This document shows, piece after piece, positions 7,262 through 15,291 of a stretch of 64,000 nt of DNA. How positions within the stretch are numbered: the stretch's first letter is position 1; every line of letters starts with the position of its first letter. This stretch comes from Cellulomonas sp. Lineage in GTDB: Bacteria; Actinomycetota; Actinomycetes; Actinomycetales; Cellulomonadaceae. The position numbers and the translations under genes are program-made. The notes under the pieces are model-generated. The model was not told where the DNA came from. It did not search any database and saw nothing but the letters and a program-made list of their open reading frames with translations. The DNA lies in NCBI RefSeq assembly GCF_015234515.1, contig NZ_JADGMY010000028.1:293988-357987 (forward strand), read 5' to 3'.

Positions 7262-8923
7262 TCAGGGTGCCGGACGCGGTCCCGTCTGGACGATCCCCAC
7301 GACCGCCCACGGCGGCAGGTCGAGGTCGATCTCCAGGACGCCGTCGTCCGACGCGGTGAGCGTGCGACGCAGCAGGCCGTCGGCCGCGTCCCGCAGCGTG
7401 GCGGTCTGCGGGAGCGTCAGGTTGACCGGCTCCCCCATCGCGTGCCACGCCTCGGCCACGTTGCCGTGCTCCCAGTCGAGCTGGGTGACGTCGAACGTCG
7501 CCCCCGCGGGCAGCCCGGCGACGGTGTGCTGCACGCGCCGGTGCGTGCCGACCCCGGCCAGGCCACGCGCCGCGGCGTAGGTGTTCTCCGACCTGACGGA
7601 CCGGCCGCCCATCTCGTCGGGGTAGTGGTGCAGGACGCCCGCGACGCGGCCGGTCGCGGTGTCGCGCGTCAGCACGCCGTGCGGCAGGTCCGCCAGGACC
7701 TCGTCGCCGAGCTGCGCGAGCATCGCGAAGGCGTGGAACGTCGGCTTGTGCAGGCCCTGCTCGTTGACGAGCCCGAACCCGCCGTGGAACGGCCCGAGGC
7801 CCGCGCCGCCCTCCTCGAAGACGTCCGTGAACGTCCAGTACGAGATGGAGTCGGCGAGCTGGGCGCAGCGCAGGTAGGCGCGCGTGATGTACGTCGCGGC
7901 GAACAGCGTGTCGTGCGAGCGGTCGCGGCTCGACGGCGAGGTCGACCACTCGGTGATGTGGACCTCGGCGTCCGGGTAGGGGCTGCTCGCCAGGATGCTG
8001 CGCAGCAGCGTGAGGTCGTCGTACGTCGCGTCGACGTAGCGGCTGATCTCCTTGGCGCCTCCGCTGGGCGTCGCGGCGTAGTCCGTGGGGTACAGGTGCG
8101 CGGTGACGAAGTCGACCGGCAGGTCGCGCTCGGCGCACCACGCGAGGAACTCCTCGATCCACACCGGGCGCCAGTCCAGGGCGTCGGGGTCCTCGGCCTC
8201 GCCGGTGGCGATCGACGCCGTGCGGTCCTCGTACTCCCCGGCGTAGCGGGCGTCGGGCACGAAGACGCTGGTGGACGGACCGCCGACGAGCAGCCGCTCG
8301 TCGATGGCCTTGATGGCACGGACGCTCGCCTCGTACAGCTCGAAGTACTGCGTGCGGGTGCCGGTCCAGAACAGCGGGACCAGGTTCGGCTCGTTCCACA
8401 CCTCGAACCGCCACTGCAGCACCTCGTCGATGCCGTAGCGCTCGATCCAGTGCCGCACGGTGGCCGACACGAGGTCGGCCCAGCGGCCCATGTCGGTGGG
8501 CGGGCTGCAGTGCGCCTTCCACCAGAACAGCGTCTCGGTCTGCGTCGCCAGGTCGCGCGGCATGAAGCCGAGCTCGACGAACGGCCGGGCGCCCGTGGAC
8601 AGGATGAAGTCGAAGACCTTGTCGACGTAGCCGAAGGTGTGGACCGGCTCGGCCAGCGGGGTCGGGGGGCCGAAACCGCCACCGCCACCGTCGTCGCCGC
8701 GGTACACGAACATGTCGTCGTGGAAGAGCCCGTGGAACCGCACGTGCCGGGCACCCAGCACCTCGACGGCCTCACGGAAGTGCGCCTGCCAGTCCGCGCG
8801 CAGCGCCTCGTTGGCACGGCCCGCACCGACGCACTCGTTCCACACGTGGTGCAGCGCGCGGCCGTCCGGCGCCGACCCGTCGACCGTCAGCGGGCGGGCG
8901 CTGTCGTGGCGCGCGGGGTCCAT
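7262..8923 (-). CDS. Glycoside hydrolase family 39, probable beta-xylosidase
   Basis: A 553-residue GH39 enzyme. The acid/base Glu178 lies in FEVWNEPN and the likely nucleophile Glu325 in VHITEWSTSPSSRD. The C-terminal ~120 residues look like the usual beta-sandwich that follows the TIM barrel. No signal peptide is visible, so it should act inside the cell on imported xylo-oligosaccharides, releasing xylose. ATG at 8923 was chosen; it sits 20 bases from a palindromic operator (8944-8956), which implies sugar-dependent repression by a LacI-type protein. The family also includes iduronidases, but xylosidase is more likely in an organism with a GH10 xylanase. Confidence 0.88.
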   Translation of the reverse strand: MDPARHDSARPLTVDGSAPDGRALHHVWNECVGAGRANEALRADWQAHFREAVEVLGARHVRFHGLFHDDMFVYRGDDGGGGGFGPPTPLAEPVHTFGYVDKVFDFILSTGARPFVELGFMPRDLATQTETLFWWKAHCSPPTDMGRWADLVSATVRHWIERYGIDEVLQWRFEVWNEPNLVPLFWTGTRTQYFELYEASVRAIKAIDERLLVGGPSTSVFVPDARYAGEYEDRTASIATGEAEDPDALDWRPVWIEEFLAWCAERDLPVDFVTAHLYPTDYAATPSGGAKEISRYVDATYDDLTLLRSILASSPYPDAEVHITEWSTSPSSRDRSHDTLFAATYITRAYLRCAQLADSISYWTFTDVFEEGGAGLGPFHGGFGLVNEQGLHKPTFHAFAMLAQLGDEVLADLPHGVLTRDTATGRVAGVLHHYPDEMGGRSVRSENTYAAARGLAGVGTHRRVQHTVAGLPAGATFDVTQLDWEHGNVAEAWHAMGEPVNLTLPQTATLRDAADGLLRRTLTASDDGVLEIDLDLPPWAVVGIVQTGPRPAP

Positions 8924-8943
8924 GACGTCTCCTCGTCCAACGG

Positions 8944-8956
8944 CGAAACTGTTTCG
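8944..8956. promoter_or_regulatory. LacI-type operator in front of the GH39 gene
   Basis: CGAAACTGTTTCG is a palindrome with a single central base, 21 bases upstream of the GH39 start codon. A longer version of the same half-site (CGAAAC/GTTTCG) occurs 114 bases away at 9056-9072. Two matching dyads in one control region suit a LacI-family repressor. Confidence 0.7.
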
Positions 8957-9055
8957 CACCGATCGGGTTACCGGGCGCGACTGTACGGGTGCTGCTCGGG
9001 GCGGTCAAGGCGGCATCGTCGCGTCGCTGCCCGGCACCCACCGTCCACCCGCGAC

Positions 9056-9072
9056 ATCGAAACAGTTTCGAT
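9056..9072. promoter_or_regulatory. 17-bp palindromic LacI-type operator
   Basis: ATCGAAACAGTTTCGAT is a perfect 17-bp palindrome about the A at 9064. It sits immediately before a strong ribosome site (GAGGAGGT, 9074-9081) and an ATG at 9087 belonging to the relic LacI gene. That is the position expected for autorepression. Confidence 0.75.
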
Positions 9073-9086
9073 GAGGAGGTGCCACG

Positions 9087-9207
9087 ATGGCCCGTCGTCA
9101 GCCGTCCCCGGTACGTCGAGCTCGCCACCACGCTCGTGGTCCGGGAGTCGACCGCACCCGCACCCGCAGGCCGTGCGCGCCCGGGCCCGGGCAGGCATGC
9201 TGCTGGC
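9087..9207 (+). pseudogene. Collapsed LacI-family regulator gene
   Basis: The signals of a gene start are intact: palindromic operator, ribosome site and ATG, followed by MARRQPS, a plausible LacI opening. Only 22 bases further, in another frame, the DNA reads RYVELATTLVVRESTAP (from 9109), closely like the extreme C-terminus of LacI regulators (LPTxLVVRxSTAP). The roughly 300 residues between, including the DNA-binding and sugar-binding domains, are absent. I read this as one large internal deletion. The C-terminal remnant has no stop before the PfkB gene and runs in its frame. Family assignment rests on a short motif, so it is moderately sure. Confidence 0.6.
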
Positions 9208-10161
9208 GTGCCCACGTCCACCACGCCCCGTCCGACCGTCTGCGTGCTCGCACCCACTCCCCACCTCACCGTGACCATCGAGGCGGGCGCGGGCGCGTCC
9301 GCCGAGCCCGACCTGCACGTGCACCCCGGCGGGCAGGGGCTGTGGGTCGCGCGCATGGCGGAGTCGCTCGGCGCCGACGTCGTGGTGTGCGGGCCGTTCG
9401 GCGGGGAGACCGGCACGGTCGCCGCGTTCCTCGCCGAGTCCGAGGGGCCGCGGGTCCGGCGCACGCTCGCCTCCGGCGGCGCCGGCGGGTACGTGCACGA
9501 CCGGCGGGAGGGCCAGCGCGCCGAGGTGGTGCGCGTCGCCGCGGCGGCCCTCGACCGCCACGAGGTGGACGACCTGTACGGCACCGTCCTCATGGAGGGC
9601 CTGGAGTCCGACGTGGTCGTGCTCACCGGCGCCGACCCGGCCGACGTGGTCCCCGCCGACCTCGTCGGACGTCTCGCCACAGACCTGCGCGCCGCCGGGC
9701 GCCGGGTGGTCGCCGACCTGTCGGGCGACGCCGCCCAGGCGTTCGCCGCCGCGGGTGGCACGGTGCTGAAGATCAGCCACGAGGAGCTGCAGGACACCGG
9801 CCTGGCCACCAGCGACCGCGTGCCCGCGCTCGTCAAGGCCGCCCGCCGGGTGCTCGGTGACGCTCTCGACGCGGTCGTCGTCTCGCGCGCCGACCAACCC
9901 ACCCTGCTCGTGACGGCCGACGACGTCCTCGAGGCACGGGCGCCCGAGCTGTCCGTCGTCGACCACCACGGCGCGGGCGACTCGATGACCGCCGGCCTGG
10001 CGGTCGCGATCGCGAGCGGTGCGGACCTGGCGCAGGCCGTGCGCCTCGGCGTCGCGGCCGGGGCGCTCAACGTGACCCGGCACGGCCTCGGGACCGGTCG
10101 GCGCGAGCACGTCGAGCGGCTCGCGCAGGACGTGACGCTCGAGTCCCGCGGCTCCGGCTGA
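9208..10161 (+). CDS. PfkB-family carbohydrate kinase
   Basis: A 317-residue sugar or nucleoside kinase. The C-terminal PfkB signature is clear: VDHHGAGDSMTAGLAVAIASG, with the catalytic Asp in GAGDS and the anion hole GAG. The N-terminal region has HPGGQGLWVARMAESLG, the usual substrate-side GGxxxNxA-like motif with changes. It resembles the 1-phosphofructokinase/tagatose-6-phosphate kinase branch, but the substrate is not determined. GTG at 9208 is preceded by a weak ribosome site. SurE follows 45 bases later on the same strand, so the two may be co-transcribed. Confidence 0.8.
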   Translation: MPTSTTPRPTVCVLAPTPHLTVTIEAGAGASAEPDLHVHPGGQGLWVARMAESLGADVVVCGPFGGETGTVAAFLAESEGPRVRRTLASGGAGGYVHDRREGQRAEVVRVAAAALDRHEVDDLYGTVLMEGLESDVVVLTGADPADVVPADLVGRLATDLRAAGRRVVADLSGDAAQAFAAAGGTVLKISHEELQDTGLATSDRVPALVKAARRVLGDALDAVVVSRADQPTLLVTADDVLEARAPELSVVDHHGAGDSMTAGLAVAIASGADLAQAVRLGVAAGALNVTRHGLGTGRREHVERLAQDVTLESRGSG

Positions 10162-10206
10162 CGGCGCGCCCGCCCCGCACCCCACCCGACGACCCCCGGA
10201 GGACAC

Positions 10207-11031
10207 GTGCACGTGCTGGTGACCAACGACGACGGGATCGACTCCCCCGGCCTGGCGGTGCTCGTCGCGACCGCGCGGGCCGCGGGCCACGACGTGACGG
10301 TGGCGGCCCCGGCACGGGAGTACTCCGGGGCGAGCGCGTCGCTGCACGGCGCGCAGGAGGACGGCAGCCTCGCCGTCACCGAGCGCACACCGCCGGGCGT
10401 GCCGGACGACGTGCCGTCCTACGCCGTGGGCGCCGCCCCGGCGCTGATCGCCTACTACGGCGCGTTCGGGGCGTTCGGGCGCCGCCCGGACCTGCTGCTG
10501 TCGGGCGTGAACCGCGGGCAGAACACCGGGCACCTGGTGCTGCACTCCGGCACGGCGGGTGCCGCCATGGCCGGCGCGCTGCACGGCATCCGTGGCATCG
10601 CGGTCTCGCTGGCGAGCTCCGCCCCCCGGCACTGGGACACCGCGGGCGCCGTGCTCGCACCCGTCCTGGCGTGGGCGCAGGAGCACGCCCCGACCGACCG
10701 CGTCCTCAACCTCAACGTGCCGGACCTGCCGCCCGAGCGCGTGCGGGGCCTGCGCCGCGCGCCGCTGGCTCGGCTGGGTGCGGTGCAGGCCACGGTCGAC
10801 CGGACCGGTGGTGCGCTGCGCCTGACGTACGCCGACGTCGAGACCTTCGCCGGTGCCGACGCCCGGACGGACGAGGAGATCGACCCCGACGCCCCGGGTC
10901 CGACGGGTGAGCTGCCCACCGACTCCGTGCTGCTCGCGCACGGCTGGGCGACGCTCACGCAGCTGCGTGCGCCGGCCGACGACCCCGACGCGCCGCTCCC
11001 GTCCTGGGACGGCCCACCGCCCGCGCGATGA
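10207..11031 (+). CDS. surE: 5'/3'-nucleotidase SurE
   Basis: A 274-residue SurE-type phosphatase that removes phosphate from nucleoside monophosphates in the cytoplasm. The metal-binding N-terminus is intact: HVLVTNDDGIDSPGL with the Asp-Asp pair, then the conserved Ser and Asn in PAREYSGASAS and SGVNRGQNTG. The HSGTAGAAMAG and LNLNVPDLPPE motifs are typical. A GGAGGA ribosome site precedes the GTG start. It is slightly longer than E. coli SurE. It follows the PfkB kinase, suggesting a shared nucleotide or sugar-phosphate salvage role (inference). Confidence 0.92.
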   Translation: MHVLVTNDDGIDSPGLAVLVATARAAGHDVTVAAPAREYSGASASLHGAQEDGSLAVTERTPPGVPDDVPSYAVGAAPALIAYYGAFGAFGRRPDLLLSGVNRGQNTGHLVLHSGTAGAAMAGALHGIRGIAVSLASSAPRHWDTAGAVLAPVLAWAQEHAPTDRVLNLNVPDLPPERVRGLRRAPLARLGAVQATVDRTGGALRLTYADVETFAGADARTDEEIDPDAPGPTGELPTDSVLLAHGWATLTQLRAPADDPDAPLPSWDGPPPAR

Positions 11032-11205
11032 AGCAGGCAGAGACCTGCACCGGCGTCCGCTTGCGCCTCGCGGACCGCGACGTAGCGTGAACGTCAGGTC
11101 AGGGAACGGCCGCTCGGCCCGCCGGACGCACCGGCACGGCAGCCAGTGGCGTCGCGGCCGCGGCGCGGCCGGACCGCCGACGCACGACTGCGCTCAGGGG
11201 GCGAC

Positions 11206-12321
11206 ATGGACGACACCCGCACCACGGCGGCAGGCGACGGCACCGCGGCCGTCGGCCCCGGCGGCGACGACGAGGCGGGGGCCGCCGCGCGCAAGGCGGA
11301 CCTGCCCGCGCCCGACGACCCCCGCAAGCCGGACTCCCCCGCCCAGCTGCGCAAGCCCTCCTGGGGGTACGTGCTGCGCACCACTGTCCGGGAGTTCCTG
11401 GACGACCAGTGCACCGACCTCGCGGCCGCCCTCACGTACTACGCGGTCCTCGCGCTCGCCCCGGCGCTGCTGGCGGTGGTCTCGCTGCTGGGGCTCGTGT
11501 CCGACCCGGACGAGGCCGTCACCCGCATCACCGACCTCGCGCGCGACTCCGGGGCCGGCTCCGCGGTCGAGACGCTCGAGCCGATCCTGCAGAACCTCGC
11601 CGACGCCCCGTCCGCCGGGCTCGCGCTCGTCGTCGGTCTCGTGGTCGCGCTGTGGTCGGCGTCGGGGTACGTGACCGCCTTCGGGCGGGGCATGAACCGC
11701 ATCTACGAGGTCGACGAGGGCAGGCCGATCTGGAAGCTGCGGCCCGTGCTGTTCGTCCTGACCACCGTGCTCGTCCTCATCGCGGTGCTCGTCGTCGCGT
11801 TCCTCGCGCTGTCGGGCCCCGTCGCGGAGAGCGTCGGCCGAGCGGTCGGGCTCAGCGACACCGTCGTCAGCGTGTGGCAGGTCGCGAAGTGGCCGCTGGT
11901 GCTCGTGCTCGTCGTGACGGCGGTGGCGCTGCTCTACCACGGCACGCCGAACGTCCGGCAGCCGCGGTTCCGCTGGGTGAGCGTCGGCGCGCTGATCGCG
12001 ATCGTCGTGTGGCTGCTCGCGTCGGCCGCCCTCGGGCTGTACGTGTCGCGGTTCGCGGACTACGGCGCGACGTACGGGTCGCTCGCCGGCGTCATCGTCC
12101 TGCTGCTGTGGCTGTGGGTCTCGAACCTCGCGCTGCTGTTCGGCGCCGAGCTCGACGCCGAGCTCGAGCGGGGTCGCGAGCTGCAGGCCGGCATGGCGGC
12201 CGAGCGCACGCTGCAGCTGCCGCCGCGGGACACCCGGGCGAGCGACAAGCGCCGTGCGCGTCTCGAGAAGGACGTCGAGCGCGGGCGGGCACTGCGGGAC
12301 GCGGCCGCCCGGCGGGACTGA
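11206..12321 (+). CDS. YihY/UPF0761 family membrane protein
   Basis: A 371-residue protein with a charged N-terminal stretch of ~60 residues, then six hydrophobic segments between about residues 75 and 320. The family signatures are visible: LAAALTYYAVLALAPALLAVV near the first helix, WSASGYVTAFGRGMNRIYEV, and LLLWLWVSNLALLFGAELDAELER near the last. Once proposed as ribonuclease BN, the family is now thought of as a membrane protein of unknown activity. The C-terminal tail is basic. ATG at 11206 follows a GGGGGC ribosome site. Confidence 0.88.
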   Translation: MDDTRTTAAGDGTAAVGPGGDDEAGAAARKADLPAPDDPRKPDSPAQLRKPSWGYVLRTTVREFLDDQCTDLAAALTYYAVLALAPALLAVVSLLGLVSDPDEAVTRITDLARDSGAGSAVETLEPILQNLADAPSAGLALVVGLVVALWSASGYVTAFGRGMNRIYEVDEGRPIWKLRPVLFVLTTVLVLIAVLVVAFLALSGPVAESVGRAVGLSDTVVSVWQVAKWPLVLVLVVTAVALLYHGTPNVRQPRFRWVSVGALIAIVVWLLASAALGLYVSRFADYGATYGSLAGVIVLLLWLWVSNLALLFGAELDAELERGRELQAGMAAERTLQLPPRDTRASDKRRARLEKDVERGRALRDAAARRD

Positions 12322-12378
12322 GGGCGGTGGCGGACGACGGACCTGCGGGTCGCCGCCGACTCGTCAGCCGGTCCCCGC

Positions 12379-13950
12379 TCAGCGCAGGGTCGGCAGCACC
12401 TGGTCGCCGGCGAGCACGCCGCGGAACAGGTCGCCGTGCTCGGCCACCCGGTCGAGCACGGTGCGCACCGTGAACGCGTCGGGCCGCAGCCAGTCGGCGT
12501 CGAGCTCGTCCCACGTGATGGGTGCCGAGACCGGCGCCCCGGCGGACGCCCGCGGGCTGTACGGCGCGACCAGGGTCTTGTTGACCGCGTTCTGCGTGTA
12601 GTCCAGGCGGGCCTGCCCGCCGCGCTCGCTCACCTCCCAGCGCCAGCTGACGAGGTCGGGCACGACCTTGCCGACGGTCCGCGACAGCCGCTCGACCCAC
12701 GCGCGCGTCTCGTCGAACGACGGGCCGACGGTGATCGGCACCCACACCTGGATGCCCCGCCGGCCGGTCAGCTTGGGGAAGGCCCGCACACCGACGTGCT
12801 CGAAGGCGTCGCGGTGCAGCCGGGCCAGCAGCAGGACGTCCTCCCAGGAGGTCGACGTCCCCGGGTCGAGGTCGATCAGCGCGTACGTCGGCAGGTCGGG
12901 CGCGGTGGCGCGCGACGTCCACGCGTGCCACTCGAGCGCTCCGAAGTTGGCGGCCCACACCAGCGCGGCGGGCTCGTCGACCACGAGATAGGTCGTGGAC
13001 TCGCCGGGGTCGGCGTCGGGTCGGTCCCAGCGCGGCACCCAGTCCGGCGCGTGGTCCGGCAGCTGCTTGTGCCAGAAGCCGCGGGTGCCGGCGCCCTGCG
13101 GGTAGCGGTGCATGTTCAGGGGGCGCCCGGCGAGGTACGGCAGCGCGACGGGCGCAATCCGGGCCGCGTACCGCAGCAGCTCCCGCTTCGTCACCGGCGG
13201 CTCGTCGTCACGGCCGCCGAAGAGCTCCTTGTCGAGGTTGGTGACGCGCAGCCGGCGCCCGAAGACCTCCCACGTGCCCGACGCGCCCAGGTCGTCGAGC
13301 GCCGCGAGCTCGTCGTCCGACGGCCCGGCGACGTCCGGTACCGCCGGGTGCGTCTCGACCTCCGCCTCGCTGGCCGGCACGCCCGAGCGCCAGATCCGGT
13401 CCGGGTCGGCGGCGACCTCGTCGTTCGTCCGGCCGGACACCACCGACGTCGGATGGTCCTCGGCGTCCCAGCCCTCGACCGCGTGCTCGTCGCGCTTGTG
13501 GAGCATCAGCCACTGCTCCTTGCCGTGCCCGTCGCCGTCGTCGCGGCGCACCAGCAGGAACTTGCCGCGCAGGCGGTCGCCGTCCAGCTCGGCGTGGAGC
13601 TGGCCACCGCGGACCTCGGCGGCCGGGTCGTCGGTCTTGTACGGCCGCCACGTCCCGCGGTCCCACACGATGACGTCGCCGCCGCCGTACTGGCCGTGCG
13701 GGATCACTCCCTCGAACGCCTCGTACTCCAGCGGGTGGTCCTCGACGTGCACGGCCATGCGTCGGGCCTTCGGGTCCAGCGTGGGGCCCTTCGGCACGGC
13801 CCAGCTGACCAGGACGCCGTCGATCTCGAAGCGCACGTCGTAGTGCAGGCGACGCGCGCGGTGCCGCTGCACCACGAACCGCCGCTCGGGGCCGTCGGAC
13901 GGCTCCGGGGCCGCACCGGCCGGCTCGGCCGTGCGCGTGAAGTCGCGCAT
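12379..13950 (-). CDS. LigD-like 3'-phosphoesterase plus polymerase, no ligase domain
   Basis: A 523-residue protein of two modules. Residues ~24-180 are a LigD 3'-phosphoesterase (RFVVQRHRARRLHYDVRFE with His30, His36 and Asp38; HGQYGGGDVIVWDRGTW). Residues ~230-520 are an AEP-type primase/polymerase domain, with the metal-binding Asp360 and Asp362 in YALIDLDPGTS and LTGRRGIQVWVPI. The ATP-dependent ligase domain of full LigD is absent. It probably processes and fills ends during non-homologous end joining. Codons before ATG 13950 read LGTYRS, family-like, so the true start may lie upstream at an unusual codon. Confidence 0.88.
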   Translation of the reverse strand: MRDFTRTAEPAGAAPEPSDGPERRFVVQRHRARRLHYDVRFEIDGVLVSWAVPKGPTLDPKARRMAVHVEDHPLEYEAFEGVIPHGQYGGGDVIVWDRGTWRPYKTDDPAAEVRGGQLHAELDGDRLRGKFLLVRRDDGDGHGKEQWLMLHKRDEHAVEGWDAEDHPTSVVSGRTNDEVAADPDRIWRSGVPASEAEVETHPAVPDVAGPSDDELAALDDLGASGTWEVFGRRLRVTNLDKELFGGRDDEPPVTKRELLRYAARIAPVALPYLAGRPLNMHRYPQGAGTRGFWHKQLPDHAPDWVPRWDRPDADPGESTTYLVVDEPAALVWAANFGALEWHAWTSRATAPDLPTYALIDLDPGTSTSWEDVLLLARLHRDAFEHVGVRAFPKLTGRRGIQVWVPITVGPSFDETRAWVERLSRTVGKVVPDLVSWRWEVSERGGQARLDYTQNAVNKTLVAPYSPRASAGAPVSAPITWDELDADWLRPDAFTVRTVLDRVAEHGDLFRGVLAGDQVLPTLR

Positions 13951-14017
13951 CGAGCGGTACGTGCCGAGGGCGTCCCGCCCGGGCTGCTCGTCGGGCGGGA
14001 CGTCCTGCGTCGTGGGG

Positions 14018-14155
14018 TCACTCCGCGGTGGCGTCAGGGTCCTCCTCCGGCTCGAACGAGCTCGGCTCGTCGGTCGTCGTGCCGCCGACGCCGTCGTCGG
14101 ACAGTTCCTCGGCGTCGGTGCTGCTGCCGGTGCGGCCGTCGTCGGTCTCGCTCAC
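14018..14155 (-). CDS. Small acidic protein (45 aa)
   Basis: A 45-residue, strongly acidic and disordered-looking protein (SETDDGRTGSS..., FEPEEDPDATAE). A good ribosome site (caggagg) lies before the GTG at 14155, and the stop falls 67 bases before the annotated start of the LigD-like gene. No family recognised. Such short acidic proteins are common in actinobacteria; function unknown. Confidence 0.55.
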   Translation of the reverse strand: MSETDDGRTGSSTDAEELSDDGVGGTTTDEPSSFEPEEDPDATAE

Positions 14156-14258
14156 GGGGTGCCTCCTGCGGTTCGTGGTCCGGCCAGCGTGCGGCGGGCG
14201 CGGACGCACCGCAACCGGTGCGCCCCACACGCCCGCCGCACGCCCCGCGCCGCAGGGG

Positions 14259-15176
14259 TCAGGGGGTCGGCGAGCCGCCGTTGACGTTGAGGGTCTCCCC
14301 CACGACGTAGCTCGACTCCGGGGACGCGAGGAACACGTACGCCGGAGCGAGCTCGGTCGGCTGCCCGGCGCGACCCAGCGGGACCGACTGGCCGAACTCC
14401 GGCAGCTGCTCGGGCTGCTGACCGCCCGACGGCTGGAGCGGGGTCCAGATGGGCCCGGGCGCGACCGCGTTGACGCGGATGCCCTGGGGCGCGAGCTGCT
14501 GCGCCAGGCCCTTGGTGAAGTTGTTGATCGCGGCCTTCGTCGACGCGTAGTCCAGCAGCGTCGGCGACGGCTGGTACGCCTGCACGGAGGTGGTGTTGAT
14601 GATCGCCGAGCCCGGCTGCAGGTGCTTGAGCGCCGCCTTCACCAGCCGGAACATCGCCAGGATGTTCGCCTGGTACGTCGACTCGAGCTGCTCGTCGGTG
14701 ATCTCCTCGATGCTCTGCGTCGCGATCTGCTTGCCGGCGTTGTTCACCAGGATGTCGAGCCCGCCCAGCCCGTCGGCGGCGCGGTCGACGACGCTCGCGC
14801 AGAAGTCGGCGTCGGTCAGGTCGCCGGGCAGCAGCACGGCCGTGCGGCCGCACTCGGTGATGATCCGCTCGACCTCCCGCGCGTCGCGCTCCTCCTGCGG
14901 CAGGTACACGATCGCGACGTCGGCGCCCTCGCGGGCGAAGCCGATGGCCACCGCCGCGCCGATGCCGGAGTCGCCGCCCGTGACGAGCGCCTTGCGGCCG
15001 GTCAGGCGGCCCGTACCGCGGTACGAGTGCTCGCCGATGTCCGAGGCGGGCGTGAGCTCCTGCTGCGAGCCCGGTTCGGGCTGCTGGTCCTGCGGAGGGG
15101 AGATCGAGGGGTAGCGCTTCACGGGGTCCTGCAGGGTGAGCTGGTCCGTGCGAGTCGTGTCGGTGTCCTGTGCCAC
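14259..15176 (-). CDS. SDR family oxidoreductase (YghA-like)
   Basis: A 305-residue short-chain dehydrogenase. Residues ~1-50 are a polar leader (VKRYPSISPPQDQQPEPG) typical of the YghA/general-stress subgroup. The Rossmann motif TGGDSGIGAAVAIGFAREGADVAI follows, then NNAGKQ, the catalytic Ser in NTTSVQAY, and YASTK with the catalytic Tyr and Lys. NAD(P)-dependent reduction of a small carbonyl compound is expected; the substrate is unknown. GTG at 15176 is preceded by GAGGAGGA. The subgroup often goes with stress resistance. Confidence 0.88.
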   Translation of the reverse strand: MAQDTDTTRTDQLTLQDPVKRYPSISPPQDQQPEPGSQQELTPASDIGEHSYRGTGRLTGRKALVTGGDSGIGAAVAIGFAREGADVAIVYLPQEERDAREVERIITECGRTAVLLPGDLTDADFCASVVDRAADGLGGLDILVNNAGKQIATQSIEEITDEQLESTYQANILAMFRLVKAALKHLQPGSAIINTTSVQAYQPSPTLLDYASTKAAINNFTKGLAQQLAPQGIRVNAVAPGPIWTPLQPSGGQQPEQLPEFGQSVPLGRAGQPTELAPAYVFLASPESSYVVGETLNVNGGSPTP

Positions 15177-15291
15177 GAGGGGTCCTCCTCGTCGTGTCGT
15201 GTGGCACGCCACGGCGTCCTCGGGCGTCCGTCCAGTCTGCGCGGCCCCGTGGGGCCTCGCATCTGGACGCACGCCGGCCGTGCCGGTCAGG

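Noticed and set aside
9087..9860. Open frame starting at the well-placed ATG 9087
   Set aside because: Beyond the first few codons it is an arginine-rich shadow of the PfkB gene. Only the start signals are meaningful, as a gene relic.
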